From positions 1,707,501 to 1,771,500 of the forward strand of contig NZ_LR134318.1 of assembly GCF_900636825.1 (NCBI RefSeq): a stretch of 64,000 nt of DNA, given 5' to 3'. This stretch comes from Pseudomonas fluorescens. Lineage in GTDB: Bacteria; Pseudomonadota; Gammaproteobacteria; Pseudomonadales; Pseudomonadaceae. The notes under the pieces are model-generated. The model searched no databases and had not been told where the DNA came from. It saw only the letters and a program-made list of their open reading frames with translations. A program made the translations under genes and the position numbers. Positions 36,644 through 44,993 of this stretch are shown here, piece by piece. Positions within the stretch are counted from its first letter, which is position 1. Every line of letters begins with the position of its first letter.

Positions 36644-36672
36644 CCCGAAATAGCATCGTTCACCACGAACCC

Positions 36673-36762
36673 TGTGGGAGCGGGCTTGCCCGCGATAGCG
36701 GTCGGTCAGTTGACTAAAAGTTGGCTGGTACGACGCCATCGCTGGCAAGCCAGCTCCCACAT
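36673..36762. repeat. REP pair, mixed 'GTGGGAGC' family (copy B6)
   Basis: Left arm 36673-36700 (TGTGGGAGCGGGCTTGCCCG form) and right arm 36737-36762 (CGCTGGCAAGCCAGCTCCCAC form). The two arms belong to different subtypes of the family. Confidence 0.8.
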
Positions 36763-36892
36763 TTTTTTGTTGTGTACTCAAGAATGGCAAAAACATCATG
36801 GCCATCTACTACTAAGGTCGTCTGGAACCTCTCCCGCAGCCGCATACATTAGCTACGTTCCAACAATAATTTGTGCTGCGAGGATAAAAACA

Positions 36893-37204
36893 ATGAACGA
36901 CAGCATTTACCTCTCGATTCAAAACAGTCCCCGATTCAAGGAGCTGGTTCAGAAAAGGGAACGATTCGCCTGGATTCTCTCGGCAATCATGCTTGGGCTG
37001 TACTCCGCATTCATCCTGCTGATCGCATACGGGCCACATGTGCTCGGGGCGAAAATCAGTCCTGAATCTTCAATTACCTGGGGCATTCCCATCGGTGTCG
37101 GTCTGATTGTTTCGGCCTTCATCCTGACCGGTATCTACGTGCGCCGCGCCAATGGCGAGTTCGACGACCTGAACAATGCGATTCTCAAGGAGGCTCAGCA
37201 ATGA
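36893..37204 (+). CDS. DUF485 family small membrane protein (YjcH-like)
   Basis: The 103-residue protein has two membrane helices ([23 protein letters not shown] and [21 protein letters not shown]) and the family N-terminus [14 protein letters not shown]. Genes of this family sit next to actP, and the protein is thought to assist the symporter. It overlaps actP by four bases (ATGA). Longer upstream readings run through the REP element and are rejected. Confidence 0.92.
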   Translation: MNDSIYLSIQNSPRFKELVQKRERFAWILSAIMLGLYSAFILLIAYGPHVLGAKISPESSITWGIPIGVGLIVSAFILTGIYVRRANGEFDDLNNAILKEAQQ

Positions 37205-38859
37205 TCCGGCGTCTGCTTGCTTTACTTGGCGTTGCCGCTTTTGCGCCTGGCGCCTGGGCTGCTGATGCCCTGACCGGCGCTGTGGCCAAACAGCCGCTGA
37301 ACATCCCGGCGATCCTCATGTTCGTGGCGTTCGTCGGCGCGACCTTGTACATCACTTACTGGGCTTCGAAGAAAAACAACTCGGCCGCTGATTATTATGC
37401 AGCGGGCGGCAAGATCACCGGTTTCCAGAACGGTCTGGCGATTGCCGGTGACTACATGTCGGCAGCGTCCTTCCTGGGGATTTCCGCGCTGGTGTTCACC
37501 TCCGGCTACGATGGCCTGATCTACTCGATCGGCTTCCTCGTGGGCTGGCCGATCATTCTGTTCCTGATCGCCGAGCGCCTGCGTAATCTGGGCAAATACA
37601 CCTTTGCCGACGTGGCGTCCTATCGCCTTGGGCAAACCCAGATTCGCACCCTGTCCGCCTGCGGTTCGCTGGTGGTGGTGGCGTTCTACCTGATCGCGCA
37701 AATGGTCGGTGCCGGCAAACTGATTCAGCTGTTGTTCGGGCTCGATTACCACGTTGCGGTAATTCTGGTCGGTGTGCTGATGTGCATGTACGTGCTGTTC
37801 GGCGGCATGCTGGCGACCACTTGGGTGCAGATCATCAAGGCTGTGTTGCTGCTGTCCGGTGCCTCGTTCATGGCGCTGATGGTAATGAAGCACGTTGGCT
37901 TCGACTTCAACACGCTGTTCTCCGAGGCGATCAAGGTCCACGCCAAGGGCGAAGCGATCATGAGCCCGGGCGGTCTGGTCAAGGATCCGATTTCGGCGTT
38001 CTCGCTGGGTCTGGCATTGATGTTCGGTACCGCTGGCCTGCCGCACATCCTGATGCGCTTCTTCACCGTGAGTGACGCAAAAGAGGCGCGCAAGAGCGTT
38101 CTGTACGCTACGGGCTTCATCGGCTATTTCTACATCCTGACCTTCATCATTGGTTTCGGCGCGATCCTGCTGGTCAGCACTAACCCGGCCTTTAAAGATG
38201 CGGCGGGCGCGTTGCTCGGCGGCAACAACATGGCGGCGGTGCATTTGGCCAACGCTGTGGGCGGCAGCATCTTCCTCGGCTTCATCTCGGCGGTAGCGTT
38301 CGCGACGATCCTCGCGGTGGTGGCGGGTCTGACCCTGGCCGGTGCCTCGGCGGTTTCTCATGACCTGTATGCCAGCGTGATCAAGAAGGGCAAAGCCAAC
38401 GAGAAGGACGAGATTCGCGTCTCGAAAATCACGACCATTGCCTTGGCGGTGTTGGCGATTGGTCTGGGTATTCTGTTTGAAAGCCAGAACATTGCGTTCA
38501 TGGTGGGCCTGGCGTTCTCCATCGCGGCGAGCTGTAACTTCCCGGTATTGCTGCTTTCGATGTACTGGAAGAAGCTGACCACTCGCGGTGCGATGATTGG
38601 TGGCTGGCTGGGTCTGGTCAGTGCGGTGGGTCTGATGATCCTCGGCCCGACCATTTGGGTGCAGATCCTGCATCATGAGACGGCGATTTTCCCTTACGAA
38701 TATCCGGCGCTGTTCTCGATGATCATTGCGTTTGTGGGGATCTGGTTCTTCTCGATCACTGACAAGTCGGCGGCTGCGGACAATGAGCGGGCGCTGTTCT
38801 TCCCGCAGTTTGTGCGTTCGCAGACTGGGTTGGGGGCGAGTGGGGCGGTTTCGCACTAA
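37201..38859 (+). CDS. actP: Cation/acetate symporter ActP
   Basis: ActP takes up acetate and other short monocarboxylates with a cation. The 552-residue protein is a sodium:solute symporter with an N-terminal signal-like segment ([15 protein letters not shown]) and 13 or so membrane helices; [19 protein letters not shown] and [15 protein letters not shown] are diagnostic of the ActP group. It is translationally coupled to the DUF485 gene. Acetate entering here would feed the glyoxylate and TCA enzymes encoded further along. Confidence 0.95.
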   Translation: MIRRLLALLGVAAFAPGAWAADALTGAVAKQPLNIPAILMFVAFVGATLYITYWASKKNNSAADYYAAGGKITGFQNGLAIAGDYMSAASFLGISALVFTSGYDGLIYSIGFLVGWPIILFLIAERLRNLGKYTFADVASYRLGQTQIRTLSACGSLVVVAFYLIAQMVGAGKLIQLLFGLDYHVAVILVGVLMCMYVLFGGMLATTWVQIIKAVLLLSGASFMALMVMKHVGFDFNTLFSEAIKVHAKGEAIMSPGGLVKDPISAFSLGLALMFGTAGLPHILMRFFTVSDAKEARKSVLYATGFIGYFYILTFIIGFGAILLVSTNPAFKDAAGALLGGNNMAAVHLANAVGGSIFLGFISAVAFATILAVVAGLTLAGASAVSHDLYASVIKKGKANEKDEIRVSKITTIALAVLAIGLGILFESQNIAFMVGLAFSIAASCNFPVLLLSMYWKKLTTRGAMIGGWLGLVSAVGLMILGPTIWVQILHHETAIFPYEYPALFSMIIAFVGIWFFSITDKSAAADNERALFFPQFVRSQTGLGASGAVSH

Positions 38860-38868
38860 GAGGTTAGC

Positions 38869-38906
38869 TACAAGCTGCGAGTTTTAAGCTGCAAGCTGCA
38901 AGCTGT
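38869..38906. repeat. Short 'AAGCTGCAAGC' repeat cluster (copy D2)
   Basis: Tandem-like variants of AAGCTGCAAGCTG just after the actP stop. The same word family occurs between sucB and lpd and, faintly, near 5.55 kb. Confidence 0.65.
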
Positions 38907-38909
38907 AAG

Positions 38910-38944
38910 AAATGCCCTGATTGAGAGATTGGGGCATTTTTTTT
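38910..38944 (+). terminator. Intrinsic terminator of actP
   Basis: The stem AAATGCCC / GGGGCATTT with a loop of about 14 bases is followed by eight T residues. Confidence 0.86.
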
Positions 38945-38959
38945 GTGGGCGGTTATCGG

Positions 38960-39180
38960 TTGGTTTGGGTGAATATCCGTTTTTTCGGTGCGGCGGCTTG
39001 CGGTTTCGCCCTTACGGCGACTTACTTTTTTACAAGCGCCTAAAAAAGTAAGCAAAAAACGCTTGCTCCTGCGTTCGGCCCGCTCGCTGAGGCTCGGGGT
39101 TCCTTCGCTCCGGGATCGATCCGGGCGCAGCGCCTCCGGTTTGCTTCGCTGCACCTCCTCTCGCTGTGTTTGGCTGCGCC
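38960..39180 (-). repeat. Long intergenic repeat E, left inverted copy (~220 bp)
   Basis: Read on the reverse strand, this segment aligns along its full length with 39541-39760. The longest exact match is 27 bases (39137-39163 against 39558-39584), around GAGGAGGTGCAGCGAAGC; further matched words include GCGAAACCGC. The open frames that cross it in several frames are not genes. Repeats of this kind often create false 'hypothetical protein' calls in this group. Confidence 0.85.
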
Positions 39181-39540
39181 AAACGGTCGCTACGCTCCCA
39201 CGCCCGGATCAATCCCTCCACTCAGCCTTCCGACGTCGCCCGTGGATCAAGATCAAAAGCTTTACTCGAGCTTGCGCTCATTGTTGAGTGGGGCGGCTTC
39301 GCCGCGGGCAGCTGCGCTGCTTTGCTTTTATGTGGGAGCGAGCCTGCTCCGAGCGGCGATCCGGCGATGGCGGCCTGACAGCCGACCTGTTCGTTAGCTG
39401 TTACGCGATCCAACTGTAGGAGCTGCCGAAGGCTGCGATCTTTTGATCTGGCTTTGCTTTGGCTTCTGCTTTTGATCTTTTGCCCCTTCGGCAGGCCGAG
39501 CGAAGGTGTTCATCCGGGGGGTAGGCGCGCAGCGCCGTGC
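39181..39540. other. Central part of the inverted-repeat element, no gene seen
   Basis: 360 bases between the two E copies. It holds a single family B half-REP (39331-39360) and a single, unpaired family A REP (39415-39448), but no plausible gene. The composition resembles the flanks rather than coding sequence. Confidence 0.7.
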
Positions 39541-39760
39541 GGCGCAGCCGCATTCATCGAGAGGAGGTGCAGCGAAGCAAACCGTAGGCGATGCCCCCGG
39601 ATGGACACCGTAGCGAGGGAACACTGAGCCTAAGCGAAGTGCCGTACGCCGGGGCAAAGCCTTTTGGGTTACCTTTTCGGCGTTTGGAAAAGGTGACTCG
39701 CTGTAAGAGCGAAACCGCCAACCGCAGCGCCCGAAGCAACGGATATGCCCCCAAATCCAA
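39541..39760 (+). repeat. Long intergenic repeat E, right copy (~220 bp)
   Basis: The inverted partner of the copy at 38960-39180. Substitutions are scattered and a few small gaps are needed, so the copies have diverged for some time. Together the two copies and their centre form a palindromic element of about 800 bases between actP and gltA. Confidence 0.85.
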
Positions 39761-39796
39761 GAACCAGTCGGCCCGAAGGCCGCTGAAACCACAAAC

Positions 39797-39824
39797 AAAA
39801 ACGGCCTCTATATAAGAGGCCGTT
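39797..39824 (-). terminator. Intrinsic terminator of gltA
   Basis: Stem AACGGCCTCT / AGAGGCCGTT. An A-rich stretch lies on the side that becomes the U tract for reverse-strand transcription. It lies 38 bases beyond the gltA stop. Confidence 0.75.
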
Positions 39825-39862
39825 CCTGACACACCACTAAACCATCACAAACAACAAAACCC

Positions 39863-41152
39863 TTATTTGCGATCTTCCAGCGAAGTAATATCACGCGACT
39901 CGTAACCGGTATACAACTGGCGCGGACGGCCAATCTTGTACGGGCTCGACAGCATTTCCTTCCAGTGCGAAATCCAGCCAACAGTACGTGCCAGAGCGAA
40001 AATCACCGTGAACATGCTGGTTGGAATGCCGATCGCCTTGAGGATGATCCCCGAGTAGAAGTCGACGTTCGGATACAGCGAGCGCTCGATAAAGTACGGG
40101 TCGGTCAGGGCGATCTCTTCCAGGCGCATGGCCAGTTCGAGTTGCGGATCGTTGTTGATGCCCAGTTCCTTCAGCACTTCGTCGCAGGTCTGCTTCATCA
40201 CAGTCGCGCGAGGGTCGCGGTTCTTGTAAACGCGGTGACCGAAGCCCATCAGCTTGAACGGATCGTTCTTGTCCTTGGCCTTGGCGATGAACTTGTCGAT
40301 GTTCGACACATCGCCAATTTCATCCAGCATGGTCAGAACGGCTTCGTTCGCACCGCCGTGAGCCGGGCCCCACAGTGCGGCGATACCGGCGGCGATACAG
40401 GCGAACGGGTTGGCACCCGAAGAACCTGCCAGACGTACGGTGGAAGTCGATGCGTTCTGCTCGTGGTCGGCATGGAGGATGAAGATCCGGTCCATGGCCT
40501 TGGCGAGTACCGGGCTGATCGGTTTGATCTCGCACGGGGTGTTGAACATCATGTGCAGGAAGTTTTCCGCGTACGTCAGGTCGTTGCGCGGGTACATCAT
40601 GGGTTGGCCCATGGAGTATTTGTAAACCATCGCTGCCAGAGTCGGCATCTTGGCAACCAGACGGATCGCGGAGATTTCGCGATGCTGCGGGTTATTGATG
40701 TCGAGGGAGTCGTGGTAGAAGGCCGAGAGGGCGCCGACTACACCGCACATGACGGCCATCGGATGGGCGTCACGACGGAAGCCGTTGAAGAAGGTTTTCA
40801 GCTGCTCGTGAACCATGGTGTGGTTTTTCACGGTGCTGACGAACTGGGCCTTCTGTTCTGCGGTCGGCAGTTCGCCATTGAGCAGCAGGTAGCAGGTTTC
40901 CAGGTAGTCCGACTTTTCAGCCAGCTGTTCGATCGGGTAGCCGCGGTGCAACAGAATGCCGTTGTCGCCGTCGATATAGGTGATCTTCGATTCGCACGAG
41001 GCGGTCGACATGAAACCCGGGTCGAAAGTGAAGCGGCCCGTGGCCGTCAGGCCCCGAACATCAATAACATCGGGACCAACGGTGCCGGTTAAAATGGGCA
41101 GCTCGACGGGGGCTGCGCCCTCGATGATCAACTGCGCTTTTTTGTCAGCCAT
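39863..41152 (-). CDS. gltA: Citrate synthase (type II, hexameric)
   Basis: GltA condenses oxaloacetate and acetyl-CoA into citrate. The 429-residue protein has the long N-terminal beta region of Gram-negative citrate synthases ([17 protein letters not shown]) and the catalytic blocks: [14 protein letters not shown], with the first His, [14 protein letters not shown], and [13 protein letters not shown]. Its normal length and complete active site leave no doubt. It is divergent from sdhC, sharing a 360-base region with a well-placed promoter for each side. Confidence 0.98.
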   Translation of the reverse strand: MADKKAQLIIEGAAPVELPILTGTVGPDVIDVRGLTATGRFTFDPGFMSTASCESKITYIDGDNGILLHRGYPIEQLAEKSDYLETCYLLLNGELPTAEQKAQFVSTVKNHTMVHEQLKTFFNGFRRDAHPMAVMCGVVGALSAFYHDSLDINNPQHREISAIRLVAKMPTLAAMVYKYSMGQPMMYPRNDLTYAENFLHMMFNTPCEIKPISPVLAKAMDRIFILHADHEQNASTSTVRLAGSSGANPFACIAAGIAALWGPAHGGANEAVLTMLDEIGDVSNIDKFIAKAKDKNDPFKLMGFGHRVYKNRDPRATVMKQTCDEVLKELGINNDPQLELAMRLEEIALTDPYFIERSLYPNVDFYSGIILKAIGIPTSMFTVIFALARTVGWISHWKEMLSSPYKIGRPRQLYTGYESRDITSLEDRK

Positions 41153-41209
41153 GTGGCCTCCTATTTATGCTTGAACCATCAGACAGACCCCCCACGCAGG
41201 GCCCGCACC

Positions 41210-41237
41210 ACTATAGTGAGATAAATTCGAATGTCAA
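41210..41237 (-). promoter_or_regulatory. Sigma-70 promoter for gltA
   Basis: On the reverse strand, TTGACA is followed by a 16-base spacer and TATAGT, about 58 bases upstream of the gltA start codon. This is a near-consensus promoter. Confidence 0.72.
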
Positions 41238-41351
41238 TTTGCCTAAAGTCTTGCTCCAGAAGGCTTTAAGCCGACTTTTTCCTCGAAATTGCCTGCCATT
41301 TACGCCTTTTATGCAACTTGTGCAATCCGCTATTGGGGGTAGGTGTACGCG

Positions 41352-41380
41352 TTGTCATTAGTAACCTAACTGTCTATACT
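41352..41380 (+). promoter_or_regulatory. Sigma-70 promoter for sdhCDAB
   Basis: TTGTCA, a 17-base spacer and TATACT lie about 134 bases upstream of the sdhC start. The long leader between the promoter and sdhC has room for control by small RNAs or binding proteins, but no structure was resolved. Confidence 0.7.
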
Positions 41381-41513
41381 CGGCCACCGACCGCCAAGGG
41401 CTTTGGGCCTGCTTTATTGGGGGTCGCATCCCTGGGTGGTGGTTACCTGACCAGTGCACTCCCCAACAACTTTGCCCTGATTGTTAGGGGCTCTTCAGTG
41501 TGAAAAAAAAGCC

Positions 41514-41888
41514 GTGAAAAGCCAACGACCTGTAAACCTAGACCTAAGGACCATCAAACTCCCCATCACCGGCGTTACGTCGTTTCTTCACCGTGTTTCC
41601 GGCATCATCCTCTTCCTTGGCATTGGCTTCATGCTTTACGCATTGGGCAAATCGCTGGGTTCAGAGGAAGGTTTTGCCGACGTGAAGGCAGGCTTGACCA
41701 GTCCGCTGGCCAAGTTCGTAGCATGGGGCCTCCTGTCCGCTCTTCTGTATCACCTGGTAGCCGGTGTGCGCCACTTGATCATGGACATGGGCATCGGTGA
41801 GACGCTGGAAGGCGGCCGCCTGGGCTCGAAAATTATCATCGCCGTTTCCGTGGTGCTGATCGTTCTGGCAGGAGTTTGGATATGGTAA
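41514..41888 (+). CDS. sdhC: Succinate dehydrogenase cytochrome b556 subunit
   Basis: SdhC and SdhD anchor the dehydrogenase to the inner membrane, bind heme b and reduce ubiquinone. The 124-residue product begins at GTG (KSQRPVNLDL after the first residue), as in other pseudomonads; longer in-frame readings are rejected. It has three membrane helices. SFLHRVSG near residue 25 is a quinone-site motif, and HLVAGVRHLIMD carries the heme-ligand His. It overlaps sdhD by seven bases. Confidence 0.95.
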   Translation: MKSQRPVNLDLRTIKLPITGVTSFLHRVSGIILFLGIGFMLYALGKSLGSEEGFADVKAGLTSPLAKFVAWGLLSALLYHLVAGVRHLIMDMGIGETLEGGRLGSKIIIAVSVVLIVLAGVWIW

Positions 41889-42250
41889 CCAGCGTTACGA
41901 ACCTTTCGCGTTCTGGCCTCTATGACTGGATGGCACAACGCGTGTCTGCGGTTGTTCTCGCGGCTTATTTCATTTTCCTGATCGGATACCTCGCAGCGAA
42001 TCCGGGCATTGGCTACGACCAGTGGCATGCGCTGTTCGCCCACAACGGGATGCGTATCTTCAGTCTGCTGGCCCTCGTTGCCCTGGGCGCTCACGCCTGG
42101 GTCGGCATGTGGACCATCGCGACCGACTACCTGACGCCAATGGCGCTGGGCAAGTCCGCGACTGCAGTACGTTTCCTTTTCCAGGCAGTATGCGGCGTTG
42201 CGATGTTCGCTTACTTCGTCTGGGGTGTGCAGATTCTCTGGGGTATCTGA
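41882..42250 (+). CDS. sdhD: Succinate dehydrogenase membrane anchor subunit
   Basis: The 122-residue protein is the second membrane anchor, with three helices. GLYDWMAQRVSAVVLA is the conserved N-terminal block, and the His in ALGAHAWVGMW is the probable heme ligand, with an adjacent Asp-Tyr quinone-site motif (IATDYL). The ATG inside the end of sdhC fits the family; three bases separate its stop from sdhA. Confidence 0.95.
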   Translation: MVTSVTNLSRSGLYDWMAQRVSAVVLAAYFIFLIGYLAANPGIGYDQWHALFAHNGMRIFSLLALVALGAHAWVGMWTIATDYLTPMALGKSATAVRFLFQAVCGVAMFAYFVWGVQILWGI

Positions 42251-42253
42251 TTC

Positions 42254-44026
42254 ATGGCTAACATTCCAACGATTTCTTTCGACGCCATCATTATTGGTGG
42301 TGGCGGTGCCGGCATGCGCGCTGCGCTGCAACTGGCACAGGGCGGTCACAAGACTGCCGTGATCACCAAGGTTTTCCCGACCCGTTCGCACACTGTGTCG
42401 GCTCAGGGCGGCATCACTTGCGCAATCGCGTCCGCTGATCCGAACGATGACTGGCGCTGGCACATGTACGATACCGTCAAGGGTTCCGACTACATCGGTG
42501 ACCAGGACGCTATTGAATACATGTGTCAGGAAGGCCCGGCTGCCGTATTCGAACTGGACCACATGGGTCTGCCGTTCTCGCGTACCGAGCAAGGCCGAAT
42601 CTACCAGCGTCCGTTCGGCGGTCAGTCCAAGGACTACGGCAAGGGCGGTCAGGCTGCGCGTACTTGCGCGGCTTCCGACCGTACCGGTCACGCGCTGCTG
42701 CACACTCTTTATCAGGGCAACCTGAAAGCCGGCACCACGTTCCTCAACGAGTACTACGCTGTCGATCTGGTGAAAAACCAGGAAGGCGAATTCGTTGGTG
42801 TGATCGCAATCTGCATCGAAACCGGCGAAACCTCCTACATTCGCGCCAAAGCCACCGTATTGGCGACCGGCGGTGCAGGTCGTATCTACGCGTCCACCAC
42901 CAACGCCCTGATCAACACAGGTGACGGCGTCGGCATGGCTCTGCGTGCTGGCGTACCGGTGCAGGACATCGAAATGTGGCAGTTCCACCCGACCGGCATC
43001 GCCGGCGCCGGTGTACTGGTTACAGAAGGTTGCCGTGGTGAAGGTGGTTACCTGATCAACAAGCACGGCGAGCGTTTCATGGAGCGTTATGCTCCGAACG
43101 CGAAAGACCTGGCTGGTCGTGACGTGGTTGCCCGTTCGATGGTCAAGGAAATCATCGCCGGCAACGGTTGCGGTCCGAATGGCGATCACGTGATGCTCAA
43201 ACTCGACCACCTGGGCGAGGAAGTGCTGCACAGCCGTCTGCCAGGCATTTGCGAACTGTCCAAGACATTCGCACACGTTGACCCTGTGGTTGCGCCGGTT
43301 CCGGTTGTTCCGACTTGCCACTATATGATGGGCGGCGTTGCCACCAACATTCATGGCCAGGCGATCACCCAGAACGCTGAAGGCGTGGATCAGATCATTC
43401 CTGGTCTGTTCGCTGTCGGTGAAGTGGCTTGCGTATCGGTTCACGGTGCCAACCGTCTGGGCGGCAACTCGTTGCTCGACCTCGTGGTATTCGGCCGTGC
43501 TGCGGGCCTGCACCTGGAAAAGGCGCTGACCGACGGCATCGAATACGACGATGCTACCGAAGCCGATATCGAAGCGGCTCTGTCGCGTCTGAACGCGCTG
43601 AACAGCCGTACCGACGGTGAAGACGTGGCGACTCTGCGTCGCGAGCTGCAAAGCTGCATGCAGAATTACTTCGGTGTATTCCGTACCGGTGAATACATGC
43701 AGAAGGGCATCGCTCAGCTGGCCGACCTGCGTCAGCGTATCGCCAACGTGAAGATCAACGACAAGTCGCAGGCGTTCAACACTGCGCGTATCGAAGCGCT
43801 GGAACTGCAGAACCTGCTGGAAGTGGCCGAAGCTACCGCCATCGCTGCCGAAGTCCGTAAAGAATCCCGCGGTGCTCACGCCCGTGAAGACTTCGAAGAC
43901 CGTGATGACGAAAACTGGCTGTGCCACACCCTGTACTTCCCGGGTGACAAGCGCGTCACCAAGCGTGCCGTGAACTTCTCGCCGAAGACTGTTCCGACTT
44001 TCGAACCTAAAGTCCGGACTTATTAA
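42254..44026 (+). CDS. sdhA: Succinate dehydrogenase flavoprotein subunit
   Basis: SdhA oxidises succinate to fumarate with covalent FAD. The 590-residue protein has the Rossmann start ([19 protein letters not shown]), the FAD-attachment His in [13 protein letters not shown], the substrate loop with [13 protein letters not shown], the catalytic Arg region around [18 protein letters not shown], and [13 protein letters not shown] near the C-terminus. Length and motifs are complete. It is part of the sdhCDAB operon. Confidence 0.98.
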   Translation: MANIPTISFDAIIIGGGGAGMRAALQLAQGGHKTAVITKVFPTRSHTVSAQGGITCAIASADPNDDWRWHMYDTVKGSDYIGDQDAIEYMCQEGPAAVFELDHMGLPFSRTEQGRIYQRPFGGQSKDYGKGGQAARTCAASDRTGHALLHTLYQGNLKAGTTFLNEYYAVDLVKNQEGEFVGVIAICIETGETSYIRAKATVLATGGAGRIYASTTNALINTGDGVGMALRAGVPVQDIEMWQFHPTGIAGAGVLVTEGCRGEGGYLINKHGERFMERYAPNAKDLAGRDVVARSMVKEIIAGNGCGPNGDHVMLKLDHLGEEVLHSRLPGICELSKTFAHVDPVVAPVPVVPTCHYMMGGVATNIHGQAITQNAEGVDQIIPGLFAVGEVACVSVHGANRLGGNSLLDLVVFGRAAGLHLEKALTDGIEYDDATEADIEAALSRLNALNSRTDGEDVATLRRELQSCMQNYFGVFRTGEYMQKGIAQLADLRQRIANVKINDKSQAFNTARIEALELQNLLEVAEATAIAAEVRKESRGAHAREDFEDRDDENWLCHTLYFPGDKRVTKRAVNFSPKTVPTFEPKVRTY

Positions 44027-44037
44027 GGGTGACCGCC

Positions 44038-44742
44038 ATGTTGCAAGTCAGTGTTTATCGCTACAACCCTGATCAGGACGCTGCGCCGTTCATGCAGGAT
44101 TTCCAGGTCGATACCGGTGGTAAAGACCTGATGGTGCTGGACGTGCTGGCCCTGATCAAAGAGCAGGACGAAGGTTTTTCCTATCGTCGCTCTTGCCGTG
44201 AAGGCGTCTGCGGCTCCGACGGCATGAACATCAACGGCAAGAACGGTCTGGCATGCATCACGCCGCTGTCCGCCGTTGTAAAAGGTAACAAGTTGATCGT
44301 TCGTCCACTGCCAGGTTTGCCGGTTATCCGTGACCTGGTCGTCGATATGAGCATCTTCTACAAGCAATACGAGAAGGTGAAGCCTTACCTGCAGAACGAC
44401 ACGCCGGCTCCGGCCATCGAGCGTCTGCAGTCGCCGGAAGAACGTGAAAAGCTCGACGGTCTGTACGAGTGCATCCTGTGCGCTTGCTGCTCGACCTCTT
44501 GCCCGTCCTTCTGGTGGAACCCGGACAAGTTCCTGGGTCCAGCTGCACTGCTGCAAGCCTATCGCTTCCTGGCAGACAGCCGTGACACCAAGACATCCGA
44601 GCGTCTGGCTTCGCTCGATGACCCGTTCAGCGTATTCCGCTGCCGGGGCATCATGAACTGCGTCAACGTATGTCCGAAAGGCCTGAACCCGACTAAGGCC
44701 ATCGGTCACATCCGTAACATGCTGCTCTCGAGCGGCGTGTGA
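44038..44742 (+). CDS. sdhB: Succinate dehydrogenase iron-sulfur subunit
   Basis: SdhB passes electrons from FAD to the quinone site through three clusters. The 234-residue protein shows all ligand sets: SCREGVCGSDGMNING with a distant Cys for [2Fe-2S], CILCACCSTSCP for [4Fe-4S], and CRGIMNCVNVCPKG for [3Fe-4S]. MLQVSVYR is the family start; the GTG nine bases upstream is not needed. A hairpin follows within 40 bases. Confidence 0.97.
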   Translation: MLQVSVYRYNPDQDAAPFMQDFQVDTGGKDLMVLDVLALIKEQDEGFSYRRSCREGVCGSDGMNINGKNGLACITPLSAVVKGNKLIVRPLPGLPVIRDLVVDMSIFYKQYEKVKPYLQNDTPAPAIERLQSPEEREKLDGLYECILCACCSTSCPSFWWNPDKFLGPAALLQAYRFLADSRDTKTSERLASLDDPFSVFRCRGIMNCVNVCPKGLNPTKAIGHIRNMLLSSGV

Positions 44743-44779
44743 TTCAGCTGCTGTAACCGTTGCACCGTACAGGCTGTGG

Positions 44780-44797
44780 CGCGGGCTTCAACCCGCG
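44780..44797. other. Hairpin in the sdhB-sucA gap
   Basis: CGCGGG CTTCAA CCCGCG forms a strong stem-loop 37 bases after sdhB. There is no T run, so it may protect the 3' end or attenuate transcription rather than stop it. Confidence 0.5.
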
Positions 44798-44849
44798 TCA
44801 TGGCTATAACCAGAGCCGTAGTCATAAGCTGCAGCTCTTCTTTTGAAGA

Positions 44850-44992
44850 AATGAGACAAGCAGGGGCATCCGGGCTGGTACCCGGACTATCAGTGTGATC
44901 CTAGGTGGCTTGTTTTAGTCGCTGCATTCGGACTTCTGCAAGTTTGCTCGGTGTCGACACCGATGGTGTTCCCCTAACCGAGGGTGACCAAG
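44850..44992 (+). ncRNA. Structured 5' leader of sucA (candidate sucA-II RNA motif)
   Basis: The leader folds into nested stems: ACAAGC (44856) with GCTTGT (44908), TCCGGG (44869) with CCCGGA (44881), and CTCGGT (44947) with ACCGAG (44977) around an inner ACACC/GGTGT stem. The last stem overlaps the GAGGGTGACC ribosome-binding site of sucA. A conserved sucA leader RNA is known in Pseudomonas; the match here is by position and fold, not by a covariance search. Translational control of sucA is inferred. Confidence 0.6.
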
Positions 44993-44993
44993 C

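Noticed and set aside
37222..38856. Reverse-strand open frame of 544 codons
   Set aside because: Antisense to actP, extremely rich in Arg, His, Gln and Asp; shadow.
38988..39815. Several open frames of 60-135 codons between actP and gltA
   Set aside because: They lie in the inverted E repeats and differ between the two copies in frame and content, so they are not protein-coding.
41750..43927. Reverse-strand open frame of 725 codons
   Set aside because: Antisense to sdhD and sdhA; no recognisable domain.
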